Notes under the pieces: generated by a model
Seen by the model: the letters and a program-made list of their open reading frames with translations, nothing else
Databases searched by the model: none
What the model was told of the DNA's origin: nothing
Program-made: the position numbers and the translations under genes
Shown: piece after piece, positions 55,960 through 64,000 of the stretch
How the letters are laid out: each line of letters opens with the position of its first letter
Position numbering within the stretch: position 1 is the stretch's first letter
NCBI RefSeq assembly: GCF_010015475.1
Contig: NZ_SSNI01000021.1
Coordinates: 1-64,000, forward strand
DNA from: Pontibacter pamirensis
GTDB taxonomy: Bacteria; Bacteroidota; Bacteroidia; Cytophagales; Hymenobacteraceae
Direction: 5' to 3'
DNA length: 64,000 bases

Positions 55960-57099
55960 TTAAAACGCTTCCCCAATCAAAATGTAAAAGCCGGTTCCTT
56001 CGTTGGTGAAAGCAATATCAGCGCGGGTGTAGATGTCTTTTTTAGGGAAGAGCAGGTAGCGCAGGCCACCGCCACCAGCCACTTTTAAGTTTTTTGCGTT
56101 CAGGTGGCTAAAGTCCGGGAAAACAGTGCCTGTGCTTGCAAACACTGATGCGCCGATTCTGCTGGAAAAACTCAGGGGCAAGGGCAGAAAACGATACTCT
56201 ACCTGCGCAGCTAATTGGTTTTTGTCACGGAAACGGCCTGTGTAATAGCCGCGCATGATGCTCTCGCCTCCCAGTAAGGCCAATTGGTTGAAGGGCATAT
56301 TGCCCACGTTAAACTGCCCTATCAGCTGTGCTGCCAGTACGTTGCTTCTGCCAATGGGCTTGTAAATACGGTTATCTGAAAAAATGGAAGTAAATTTAAA
56401 GTCGCTGTTCCAAAGCCGATCGTAGCGGATCAGGGCCAGTTCTGAAAACAACCCGTCCCGCACATTGAGCACGTTGTGCCGGTTGTCGTAAATAATGCCC
56501 AGTCCTAAACCCGTGTTAGCCGAGCCTTTGCTGCCAGCCGGTTCTGCTACGTGTGCGTCGGTGGGAGAAATAAAGTCAACAGAAGCCATTCGCTGGTAAT
56601 CCAGTTGCGGGCCTATGTACAGGTTTGGGCGAATCTGGCGCAGCACCCGTTCCTTCACCTGCATCTGGGTTGCCTCCACAAGGGCCAGGTGTTCGGCGGG
56701 AGAGTCCGGGCCGATGCCGTGGTAGAGCATCGGAAAACTTTGGAAACGAAGCTTACCCAGAAAAAACCACCTGCTCTTATCTGAGTAAAGGGAATGGTCG
56801 AACAGGACACCATACTGGTTTTCAAGCGTGAAAAAGGTAAAGCCGTTTATTTCGCTGAGCCTGTTGGTGGTATCATTCTTTGCATAGTAAACATAGAGGC
56901 TGCTCAGGCCAAACTCCAGGTTTGTTTCCGGTGAGTAAGCCAGGGTTGGGTAAAGGAGAAACTGTGGCTGCGAAGCATCTGTCGTGTCATTCAGTAGTTT
57001 ATTGATATACCTGGAAACAAAATTATGATGCTGCGCCCCGGCATCTTGCAAAGAGAAGAGCAGGAACGCAAAAAAGAGGAAGATAAAGCGGGTTTTCAT
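55960..57099 (-). CDS. BamA/TamA-like outer-membrane beta-barrel (surface antigen)
   Basis: This 379-residue protein has a signal peptide (LFFAFLLFSLQDAGAQ) and a barrel of about 14-16 strands, with the surface-antigen motifs GLGLGIIYDNRHNVLN, GGESIMRGYYTGRFRDKN and a C-terminal GFYILIGEAF strand. No POTRA domains are present, so this is a short, stand-alone member. It may export or anchor an unknown partner. Confidence 0.85.
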   Translation of the reverse strand: MKTRFIFLFFAFLLFSLQDAGAQHHNFVSRYINKLLNDTTDASQPQFLLYPTLAYSPETNLEFGLSSLYVYYAKNDTTNRLSEINGFTFFTLENQYGVLFDHSLYSDKSRWFFLGKLRFQSFPMLYHGIGPDSPAEHLALVEATQMQVKERVLRQIRPNLYIGPQLDYQRMASVDFISPTDAHVAEPAGSKGSANTGLGLGIIYDNRHNVLNVRDGLFSELALIRYDRLWNSDFKFTSIFSDNRIYKPIGRSNVLAAQLIGQFNVGNMPFNQLALLGGESIMRGYYTGRFRDKNQLAAQVEYRFLPLPLSFSSRIGASVFASTGTVFPDFSHLNAKNLKVAGGGGLRYLLFPKKDIYTRADIAFTNEGTGFYILIGEAF

Positions 57100-57379
57100 A
57101 GTTAAAGGCAGTAAACAGCCAAACAGTTTTTGTAGTATACCTATATATTCGGAGCACGAAGTTATGTAATAATGCCTATAAAAAACATATTTTAACTATA
57201 TAGATTTTTGTCTATTGTTATGGTCGTTTTCTGCCTGTTGCTTTCGCGTAGGAGAAGGGCAGCAACATCCTCTAAATCCGTCGCCGTAACCGCTACCTCT
57301 CGCCCATTGTACAACGTACTATAACCAGTACCTGAAAGCCAGCAAGTACTTCAGCACAATAAAATTTAACAGCAGGATA

Positions 57380-57682
57380 ATGGAAACAATACATTTAAAT
57401 CACCTGAATTCCGCCTTCAGAATCTCTGAGAGTGAGGGAAGGCGAAGCCTTGAAATCAGCAGCGTGTCTGTAGAAAAAGAGCCGGATGCAAGCGCCACTT
57501 TAAAGCTGATAGTTTTGGATGAGAAGGATGTCCCGATTTATAGCCAGGAATTATCCGATGGAGGAGAGGTGCACAGTAGCATCGACATAAATCAGGAGTT
57601 TGCTTTTTATGACCACCTGACCGTGCGTATCATAGCCGAACCTGAAAGCAGCCCTTTTAGTGCAACGTTAACTTTTAAATAG
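57380..57682 (+). CDS. small beta-rich protein, unknown function
   Basis: This 100-residue soluble protein has predicted beta-strands (SLEISSVSVEKEP, ATLKLIVLDEK) and an acidic composition. It lacks a signal peptide and any motif I recognise. It is a single gene, 280 bp from the preceding divergent gene and 59 bp before a convergent one. Confidence 0.5.
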   Translation: METIHLNHLNSAFRISESEGRRSLEISSVSVEKEPDASATLKLIVLDEKDVPIYSQELSDGGEVHSSIDINQEFAFYDHLTVRIIAEPESSPFSATLTFK

Positions 57683-57740
57683 AACCCATTCACGTCAGGT
57701 TCTTCTTGTATGGCAAAAACAAAGATATTGGGTGAAGCTT

Positions 57741-58256
57741 TTATATAGCTTTTCCCAATTCTTCTTCAATGGCAGGGCTCAGCACAAAGATTAAATGCTC
57801 AGCAAAAGCGGCTTTTTCAATCGGCTTGGTACCCATTACGGCTACTATGCCTATTGGCTCATTGGACCCGGAAAGAAGAAACCTACCCAAGTATCTTTCA
57901 ATTTTCAGATTCTGTAGCTCTTTGTCGCTAGGGAAGTTTTTGGTAACGTTAAAAGGAAAGTAGCAGAAGCCCTGAGTTTGCACGGCTTCGCATGGTGTTC
58001 CCTGTAGGGTATAAGTAACATTGTCCTGTACATCTTCCCCCTTCAGGAAGGCGCAGGTACGAATGTGGCTTCTGTCATCAGTCAGTGCACCAATCATGAC
58101 ATACTCAACGCCAGTATGCCTGTTTATAAACATGGCGGCCTCTAACAGAAAGCATGTACCTCTGCTCTTGTTCGTCAGCGTAACGGCTTCCTCTAAAATC
58201 CTGTTTTCTTCTTCTCCCGGCTCATATTGCCAGTGATGTACAAACCGGTACTCCAT
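57741..58256 (-). CDS. stand-alone GAF-domain protein
   Basis: This 171-residue protein is almost entirely one GAF domain (about 25-165). Typical blocks are GVEYVMIGALTD, RTCAFLKGEDVQDNVTYTLQGTPCEAV (split over the beta-core) and YFPFNVTKNFPSD, then GRFLLSGSNEPIGIVAVMG. GAF domains bind small ligands or light/redox cofactors, but here there is no kinase or cyclase output domain. It may act through another protein. Confidence 0.8.
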   Translation of the reverse strand: MEYRFVHHWQYEPGEEENRILEEAVTLTNKSRGTCFLLEAAMFINRHTGVEYVMIGALTDDRSHIRTCAFLKGEDVQDNVTYTLQGTPCEAVQTQGFCYFPFNVTKNFPSDKELQNLKIERYLGRFLLSGSNEPIGIVAVMGTKPIEKAAFAEHLIFVLSPAIEEELGKAI

Positions 58257-58655
58257 TGTATTTCAGCTTTAGGCTACTAAATTAAAGGTATGCATCCTCC
58301 CAATGCAATGCAAGTACAAACTTTACTGCTATGCCGTTATACACGGAACTTGTTCCACTGCTCTGATTTGGCGAGAGTCCATCAAATAAAGCCCACCAAC
58401 TGGAATGAACAAACTCTGACAGCTATCCTTACCATGGATGGTCCAATTTTCCTTCTCATGATTACTTTCAGATAGAACTTCTCATAGGCAAAACCTTATA
58501 AAAGACATGATGCGGATTACTGGAGAATACAAAACACCCTTTTACAGGAGTCAGCGAATACTTTTTTTGAGAGTGAATTTTTCCAGAATTTATTTATAAG
58601 TACTCAGGAAGATGACCTATATTTAAATTCATTTTTGGTGTTGGTTTTATCAGGT
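58257..58655. other. intergenic region
   Basis: These 399 bp lie between divergent genes. No gene or strong hairpin was found. The right part becomes AT-rich towards the next start. Confidence 0.4.
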
Positions 58656-59894
58656 ATGGTTTTTTTTAAAATGCAGTTTATTTTGCTTCGATGCATCTTC
58701 GCATCCTTTTTCTGTTTGTTATCGGTATCCTGCCAGGAAACGGGTAATGATATCCGGTTTAATGATTTCTTTGAAGAGGAAGATAGCAGGCAGCAGGTGC
58801 TCATCCCGGATTCGTTTACCGCAGATAGTGCCCGGCAGTTGGGTACCAAGGTGGATTCCATTTTCAAATATTTACATAAAAGGAAAGGGTTTAACGGAAC
58901 GGTGCTGGTTACAAAATATGACCAGGTAATCTACAAAGGTGCCTTTGGCTATGCAGATTTTCACCGTAAAGATACCCTCACCACGCAAACAGCCTTTCAG
59001 TTGGCTTCCGTATCCAAACAGTTCACGGCCATGGCCATCATGATGCTGAAAGAACAGGGCAAGCTAACCTACGAGGATAGTGTACAGCAGTATATCCCGG
59101 ATTTCCCTTACAAAGGCATTACCATCAGGCAGCTGCTTACCCACCGATCTGGCTTGCCTAACTATACCTATTTCAGCGATGAACTCTGGCCCGACCGTAG
59201 AGTGCCAATTACCAACGAGGACGTCCTGAACCTGATGGCGGTGCATCAGCCCAGAATCTTTTACAAACCAAACACTCACTTCGATTACAGTAACACAGGA
59301 TACAGTTTGCTGGCTGCCATTGTAGATGAGGCTTCCGGTATGCCTTTCGCGACTTTTTTGCAAGAGCATATATTCGAGCCCCTGGAGATGAAGAGCACTT
59401 TCACTTTCAGTAAAGACATGGCTGTATTGACGGGAAGTTTGGCAACCGGCTACACCAGCGGCAGACGTAAAAGAACACCTGATTATTTAGACACCGTGCT
59501 GGGCGACAAGGGGCTGTATTCTACAGTAGAAGATTTGTATAAGTGGGATCAGGCCCTGTACACGCAAAAGCTGGTAAAAAGAGAAACCCTGGAAGAAGCA
59601 TTTACCGGCTCCCGCCCGGAAAAGAAGAAAGATGAAGACTATGGGTTTGGCTGGCGCATCCGCCAGATAGAGAGTGGTGACACTGCTGTGTATCATGGCG
59701 GCTTGTGGCACGGCTATAATACCTATATGTTGCGAAACCCAAAGGACCACAGCGCCATTATTGTGCTGAGCAACGTGACCAATGGCAGCTTAAATTATCT
59801 GAAAGATGTGAGGAAACTTTTATACCCGGTACAGCCCGTAATTACAGTTTCTGACAATACTAAACAAAGTAAAGCGGCCAGTGCCCAGTTATAA
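58656..59894 (+). CDS. serine hydrolase of the class C beta-lactamase family, lipoprotein
   Basis: I start at the ATG at 58656; a later ATG at 58671 is possible and a TTG at 58635 is not needed. The lipobox is LSVSC (Cys26). The active-site motif SVSK has Ser118 and Lys121, YSN lies in FDYSNTGYSLL and the third motif is YHGGLWHG. It has 412 residues. These are the residues of the beta-lactamase/DD-peptidase-like family, where most members are esterases or D-aminopeptidases, not resistance enzymes. Confidence 0.88.
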   Translation: MVFFKMQFILLRCIFASFFCLLSVSCQETGNDIRFNDFFEEEDSRQQVLIPDSFTADSARQLGTKVDSIFKYLHKRKGFNGTVLVTKYDQVIYKGAFGYADFHRKDTLTTQTAFQLASVSKQFTAMAIMMLKEQGKLTYEDSVQQYIPDFPYKGITIRQLLTHRSGLPNYTYFSDELWPDRRVPITNEDVLNLMAVHQPRIFYKPNTHFDYSNTGYSLLAAIVDEASGMPFATFLQEHIFEPLEMKSTFTFSKDMAVLTGSLATGYTSGRRKRTPDYLDTVLGDKGLYSTVEDLYKWDQALYTQKLVKRETLEEAFTGSRPEKKKDEDYGFGWRIRQIESGDTAVYHGGLWHGYNTYMLRNPKDHSAIIVLSNVTNGSLNYLKDVRKLLYPVQPVITVSDNTKQSKAASAQL

Positions 59895-60108
59895 GCAAGG
59901 AGCCTTAAGCTATAGATAAAGGGCCGTCTGGCAATTTTAGAAATGTTCCTTTTCGGGTGCAGGGCGGTTTCGAGCCCGACATTGCTATTCCCGGTACATC
60001 TACGGGAGGATATTTTTCTTTGTGACAAAGTCAATTCTCACCCTTTGGGCCGCAGCTATGGACTTATAAGCCATTATTCAAGTATGCTTTACTCACAGGA
60101 ATAATTTA

Positions 60109-60132
60109 GCAAGGGGATGAACATCCCCTTGC
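60109..60132 (-). terminator. hairpin terminator of the ScyD/ScyE-like gene
   Basis: GCAAGGGGAT (60109-60118) pairs perfectly with ATCCCCTTGC (60123-60132) around GAAC. On the minus strand TAAATTATTCC follows. It lies 10 bp past the stop of the gene at 60142. The plus-strand gene ending at 59894 has no clear terminator in the gap. Confidence 0.65.
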
Positions 60133-60141
60133 CAAAGCTTC

Positions 60142-61152
60142 TTAGTATTTTACCCGCAGCACTTTTCCTTCAGCCAGATTTGTAACATAGGCTGTTCTTA
60201 GCCCGCTTAACTCCATATCAGAGGCAAAGCTAAGCCCGGAGCGTAAAACATTTGTATCCTCATCTGACACCTTAATTATTTTTCCTGTGGCAGGTATCCA
60301 GCCTGTTGCTCCAAACTCACTGAATTGCAACACAAGCGGAAGTCCATCTATACCCAGTTCTATATCCACTAGTGTTGTGAGCCCATCTTGGTAAACGGAT
60401 AGTTGCCCATCTGTGTCAACTTCGTAAACTTTTGCTGCTCCTTCCAGAAAAGGAAAACCAGTAAGCGTGGTGACAAGAAAGCGGTCCTCATCAAACACAA
60501 TGCTTGTGGGTACTGCATCAATATATGGTGGACCTACAGGAGTAGGATTTTCTATAGAAGGGAATTGAGCAAAAACACTAAGCTCAGCTGTTTGAGCATC
60601 GCTGCGGATAATGGCGTTAGCTCCTGCATCGGCCATGTAAAAATCACCTTCAGGCCCTTTCGTTAACTTGTACAAGTTAGACTCAGCAAAACCCTCGCCG
60701 AGTACAAAGTTCCCAATTTCCTGATACTCCAGTTCGCTTGCCTGAAGAGGCGTGTCGCCAGGTACAAAATTTGCCAGCTGCGCCCTGTAAAGCCTTCCCT
60801 CTGCGCCATGCAAAATCCAGAGCGTACCATTGTCATACAAAAGATGATTTAAGCCAGCTGGATTCCCTTCCGGATCTACTACTGATACAAAACCTTCAAT
60901 TACGGGGTATACCTGCCCGCTGAGTGTGACGAGAGATACCCGGCCATCGTTCATGCCTGTTCCGGCTTCCGCGACCCAAAGTCTGTGGTATTTATCTAAC
61001 TCCAGCCCAACGGGAGTAGCCAGCCCTGTTGCAAAGTCACTTACTTCTGGCTTGGAGGGATCTACTTCGTCCAGATAGTCTTTGATGTGCTCACAGGAAC
61101 TTAAAACGAAAATTAGCGATAACGCTAGAAGGTGGGAAGTTATTTTTCTCAT
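60142..61152 (-). CDS. ScyD/ScyE-family-like lipoprotein
   Basis: This 336-residue protein has a lipoprotein signal with lipobox LSSC (Cys20). The mature part is a beta-propeller-like sequence with GLATPVGLELDKYHRLWVAEAG, NHLLYDNGTLWILHG and KGPEGDFYMADAGANAI. This is the pattern of the ScyD/ScyE family, known from cyanobacterial scytonemin synthesis but common elsewhere with unknown roles. It is probably anchored in an envelope membrane. Confidence 0.8.
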   Translation of the reverse strand: MRKITSHLLALSLIFVLSSCEHIKDYLDEVDPSKPEVSDFATGLATPVGLELDKYHRLWVAEAGTGMNDGRVSLVTLSGQVYPVIEGFVSVVDPEGNPAGLNHLLYDNGTLWILHGAEGRLYRAQLANFVPGDTPLQASELEYQEIGNFVLGEGFAESNLYKLTKGPEGDFYMADAGANAIIRSDAQTAELSVFAQFPSIENPTPVGPPYIDAVPTSIVFDEDRFLVTTLTGFPFLEGAAKVYEVDTDGQLSVYQDGLTTLVDIELGIDGLPLVLQFSEFGATGWIPATGKIIKVSDEDTNVLRSGLSFASDMELSGLRTAYVTNLAEGKVLRVKY

Positions 61153-61428
61153 AGCTAATTAGTTAAAGGATTTTTTGTTTCAACTAAACGCAGGAAAAAA
61201 CAGGATTTTTTATAAAATTAATTTTATTTTTTTAGCAAATAATTTAATTAATTTTAACCATTAAAATACGTGTCTTTAGCATTAGTGAGGAAGCAACGAT
61301 AGCAGAATTTCCACTTCAGCAAGACAGTGGGTTATGTTATCATATGCATTTGCATTATTGTAAACTTCCTAGACCATTGCTCCTAAAAGTAGATTACCCA
61401 CTATTAATTCTCCCTGTAATCTTGAGTT
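61153..61428. other. AT-rich intergenic region
   Basis: These 276 bp lie between two minus-strand genes and should contain the ScyD/ScyE-like promoter. The A/T-rich run 61200-61262 stands out. No exact TAnnTTTG box is present. Confidence 0.35.
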
Positions 61429-63867
61429 CTAATTTCCTCCTGCACGCTCTACTTCCTCCAGATTAGTGCTTCTTTTGCGTAATTCAAATTTTTCTCCTTT
61501 GCTAAAGCGATAGCGAAGGTTCAGTCCAACGCTCTGGTGACTCAGGTACTGCTTAATCTCATTGGAGTTTCTACCTGTTTTAGTGCTACCTAGCATCCAT
61601 CGGCTACGAAAAATATCGTTCAGGCTTAGACTCAGGTCTGCTTTGTCGTTCAGGAAAGACTTTTTCACTCCCAGATCTACCCACCATTGCTTTTCGATGC
61701 GGAACAAGCCGTAAGCTTGTGGCCCCACGTACGCTGCATTAACCTCTACCCGGTAGTTTTGAGGCAGCAGGATGTTGTGGGTTGATTGCAGCATGTACGT
61801 CACCACCTCATTTGCTGTCCGCTGCCCGTTCACGTCCGTGGAAAAGTACTGCCAGCCTACAGTAGCTTTGTTGCTGGTGTCCCAGTTCTTCATGATGCTA
61901 AGTGGAGCCATCATCGTGGCACTAAAGTTCCTGGAATTATCCAAATTATCCCGAAGGAAAATGGTTGTTTTGTCTTCAGCGTTCTGAACTGGCACCTCAG
62001 CTATAAAGTCTTTGGTCAGAGAATAGTTGAATGATAGGTTTATGGTCTGCTTAAATGTTTGTATTATACCAAAGGAGTGGGTATACATTGGTTTCAGGTA
62101 AGGGTTGCCCTGCGCCCAGGTGAAAGGGTCGAGGTAAAATACAAATGGATTAAGCAGCTCGTAATCCGGGCGCTGATTACGTCGGCTGTAATTGTAGTTT
62201 ATCTGGTAATTATCAGAGACCTTTTGCTGCACAAACAGGCTGGGAAACAGGTTAAGGTACCGGCGGTTCATTCCCTCATCCAACGTAAGGGAACGACCTT
62301 CTGCAATAGTTTGCTCGCCTCGCAAACCAGCCTGTAAACTGAACCGGCTTCCCAGGGTGGTGCTGAAGTTTACGTAGGCCGCATATATATTCTCTTTATA
62401 CAGGAAGTGGTTACTGCGGTTCGGGTCAAGTGTATTTCCTTCCTCCCCGTGCGAGAAAAAGCGAAGCGAGTTATCGGAGGCCAAATGGCTCGCTTTGCCT
62501 CCTAGCTCCAGCTTACGTCCATTCTGAAAGCTTTTGCTATAGTCTAATTTGGCAGAGTATATATCGTATGCAGTTGGGTTGTTGCTGGTAAGCAGGTTCC
62601 TAAAGTCAGTCCGTCCTTCGGACAGGCTGTCGTAGCTGTTCAGGTAACTGGCATCCTCCGCACTGGTAATATCTATCAGGTCCAGTTCAGCAGAAAGCGT
62701 GCTTCCCAGCGTGTCGAACTTTCCTAGGTAATGCAGGTTGAAGATTTTGTTATTAAGAATGTTTTGAAGGTAGTTGTCTGCTTCGATAAATAGGTCTTCT
62801 GAAGGTACCGCCGTGCGTATGTAAGTGTCTGTGCGAAAGTCATGGATAGCTTTCTGATACGACAGGTTCACCATAGCACCTACACTGTGCATGCTGTTTA
62901 TATCCACGTCAGTACCCAAACGCATAGAAGGTGCAACGCGGCTTACATCTTCCCGCACACCCTGATCAAATCGCGTACTGCTGTTCGACTTGTTAAACAT
63001 CCTGTTGAACTCACCCAAACGCTGGTGTTCCCGCCGGGAAGCATCTAAATTTGCATGCGAATTCCAGCGGCCCTTCTTGAAGTTTATACTTCCACCGGCT
63101 GAATAAGTATGTAGCCCGTTGAACTGGTAGCCACTATAGAGACTGCCGTTCAGGCCGGTAGCGGTGTTCTTCTTCAGGTTAACATTGATAATACCGGCTG
63201 TGCCCTCGGCGTCATACCTTGCAGAAGGGTTGCTGATGATTTCGATGTTCCTGATATTTTCAGCCGCCATACCCTGCAGCATTGTCTGCAGGTCTTTGGC
63301 TGATAAATAGGTAAGCCGGTTATCAATCATCACCTGCACACCGGCTTTTCCGTTAAGCTGTAAGTTCCCGTCCTGGTCAACCCATACCCCCGGAGACTTC
63401 GCCAGCACATCAAAAGCTGTGTTGCCCGCAGCCAACGCTGTTCCTTCAACACCGACTATCATGCGGTCAGGCTCTACTGTAATGGATGGTCGAAGGGCGT
63501 TTACCGTTACCTCGCGAAGCATTTTAACATCCTCCTTTAAGGTGAGTACGCCAAAATCTCTGGAGAAGTCAAGACTTATCACTTCAAAAGGAGAGGATAT
63601 ATTTTCTTTAAAGCCAATGGCGCTCAGTCGGAGTATGTAGACACCCCGGGCAGGTGTTGTTATAGCAAAAGTACCAGCATCATCCGTGATGGAGCCGGTA
63701 ATCACCATGGAGTCCGCCACTCTGATTACTGCGACGTTGCCATACGGAATGGGTGCCCCTGTCTCATCCTGAAGCCTGCCGCTTAAAAGGCCACCGGCTT
63801 GAGAATACACACATAATGAATGTACTGTTAGAAGAAGCAGCGTTAAAAGGAAACCTGTACTTTTCAT
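61429..63867 (-). CDS. TonB-dependent receptor (outer membrane beta-barrel family)
   Basis: This 812-residue receptor has a signal peptide (LLTLLLLTVHSLCVYSQ) and a carboxypeptidase-regulatory-like domain (about 27-110). A plug domain (about 120-225) carries VTVNALRPSITVEPDRM and IEIISNPSARYDAEGTAGIINVNLK-like text around 205-230. A C-terminal barrel of the OMP_b-brl_3 type follows. It has no SusD partner, so its substrate (a small ligand, metal complex or peptide) is unknown. Its promoter would be in the 133 bp to the window's right edge. Confidence 0.9.
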   Translation of the reverse strand: MKSTGFLLTLLLLTVHSLCVYSQAGGLLSGRLQDETGAPIPYGNVAVIRVADSMVITGSITDDAGTFAITTPARGVYILRLSAIGFKENISSPFEVISLDFSRDFGVLTLKEDVKMLREVTVNALRPSITVEPDRMIVGVEGTALAAGNTAFDVLAKSPGVWVDQDGNLQLNGKAGVQVMIDNRLTYLSAKDLQTMLQGMAAENIRNIEIISNPSARYDAEGTAGIINVNLKKNTATGLNGSLYSGYQFNGLHTYSAGGSINFKKGRWNSHANLDASRREHQRLGEFNRMFNKSNSSTRFDQGVREDVSRVAPSMRLGTDVDINSMHSVGAMVNLSYQKAIHDFRTDTYIRTAVPSEDLFIEADNYLQNILNNKIFNLHYLGKFDTLGSTLSAELDLIDITSAEDASYLNSYDSLSEGRTDFRNLLTSNNPTAYDIYSAKLDYSKSFQNGRKLELGGKASHLASDNSLRFFSHGEEGNTLDPNRSNHFLYKENIYAAYVNFSTTLGSRFSLQAGLRGEQTIAEGRSLTLDEGMNRRYLNLFPSLFVQQKVSDNYQINYNYSRRNQRPDYELLNPFVFYLDPFTWAQGNPYLKPMYTHSFGIIQTFKQTINLSFNYSLTKDFIAEVPVQNAEDKTTIFLRDNLDNSRNFSATMMAPLSIMKNWDTSNKATVGWQYFSTDVNGQRTANEVVTYMLQSTHNILLPQNYRVEVNAAYVGPQAYGLFRIEKQWWVDLGVKKSFLNDKADLSLSLNDIFRSRWMLGSTKTGRNSNEIKQYLSHQSVGLNLRYRFSKGEKFELRKRSTNLEEVERAGGN

Positions 63868-64000
63868 ATTCTCCCGTATTTAAAGAGTTAACTAAATTAT
63901 TTTTACCTAAAGGGTAAGGCAAAACTGGGAAGAATGTGACAGCCCCGGAACCTGAATCTGATGAACAAGGAATTATGGGCAATGAATGAGGGTATCAGAA

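Noticed and set aside
58635..58655. TTG start for the serine hydrolase
   Set aside because: ATG codons at 58656 and 58671 give a normal lipoprotein signal without extra residues.
1..64000. tRNA, rRNA, CRISPR array, restriction-modification or phage-defence locus
   Set aside because: No tRNA-like folds, regularly spaced repeats or matching protein families were seen on either strand.

Overview
The window reads as chromosomal DNA of a Bacteroidota bacterium, most likely order Cytophagales and close to Hymenobacteraceae/Pontibacter (the genus is an inference from gene content). Supporting this are an OMP_b-brl_3-type TonB-dependent receptor, an MG2/TonB-plug surface protein, a MoxR-DUF58-DUF4350-DUF4129-SpoIIM cluster, many lipoproteins, few clear Shine-Dalgarno sequences and a few TAnnTTTG-type -7 boxes. 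No rRNA, tRNA or CRISPR array was seen.

Layout. 1-1221 holds two single-gene cassettes bounded by attC-like sites. The first bases of each cassette are complementary to the R'' box of its own downstream site, as expected of integron cassettes. 1415-1725 is a frameshifted IS91-family transposase remnant. A HAD-like hydrolase, a small unknown gene and about 800 bp of decayed sequence follow. 3713-7448 is a three-gene molybdenum hydroxylase (PaoABC-like). 7559-9722 (minus) encodes a universal stress protein and a luciferase-like oxidoreductase. 9781-15836 (minus) is the MoxR/DUF58 cluster, with an RDD gene divergent at 15913. 16763-22397 (plus) encodes an acyltransferase, a PagL-like lipid A deacylase, a GT39-like glycosyltransferase and a cysteine desulfurase-like enzyme.

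23035-39712 (minus) is a complete 13-subunit NADH:quinone oxidoreductase locus in the order A-B-CD-E-F-G-H-I-J-K-L-M-N. It has a fused NuoCD and an E. coli-like NuoG with the extra N7 cluster. It is headed by a CBS-domain gene, carries a DUF4242 gene between nuoB and nuoCD, and has repeat elements in two of its internal gaps (nuoE/nuoCD and nuoI/nuoH).

40332-63867 is a mosaic of single genes and small units: glycerophosphodiesterase, SurE, lipid kinase, a hydroxyacid dehydrogenase coupled to a VOC protein, nucleoside hydrolase, the MG2/plug protein, a PQQ-type sugar dehydrogenase, PRC-barrel/SHOCT protein, amidase, BamA-like barrel, GAF protein, beta-lactamase-like serine hydrolase, ScyD/ScyE-like lipoprotein and a TonB-dependent receptor. 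Several convergent pairs share strong hairpin terminators. The most unusual signals are the cassette pair at the left edge and the repeat and gene insertions inside the nuo locus.
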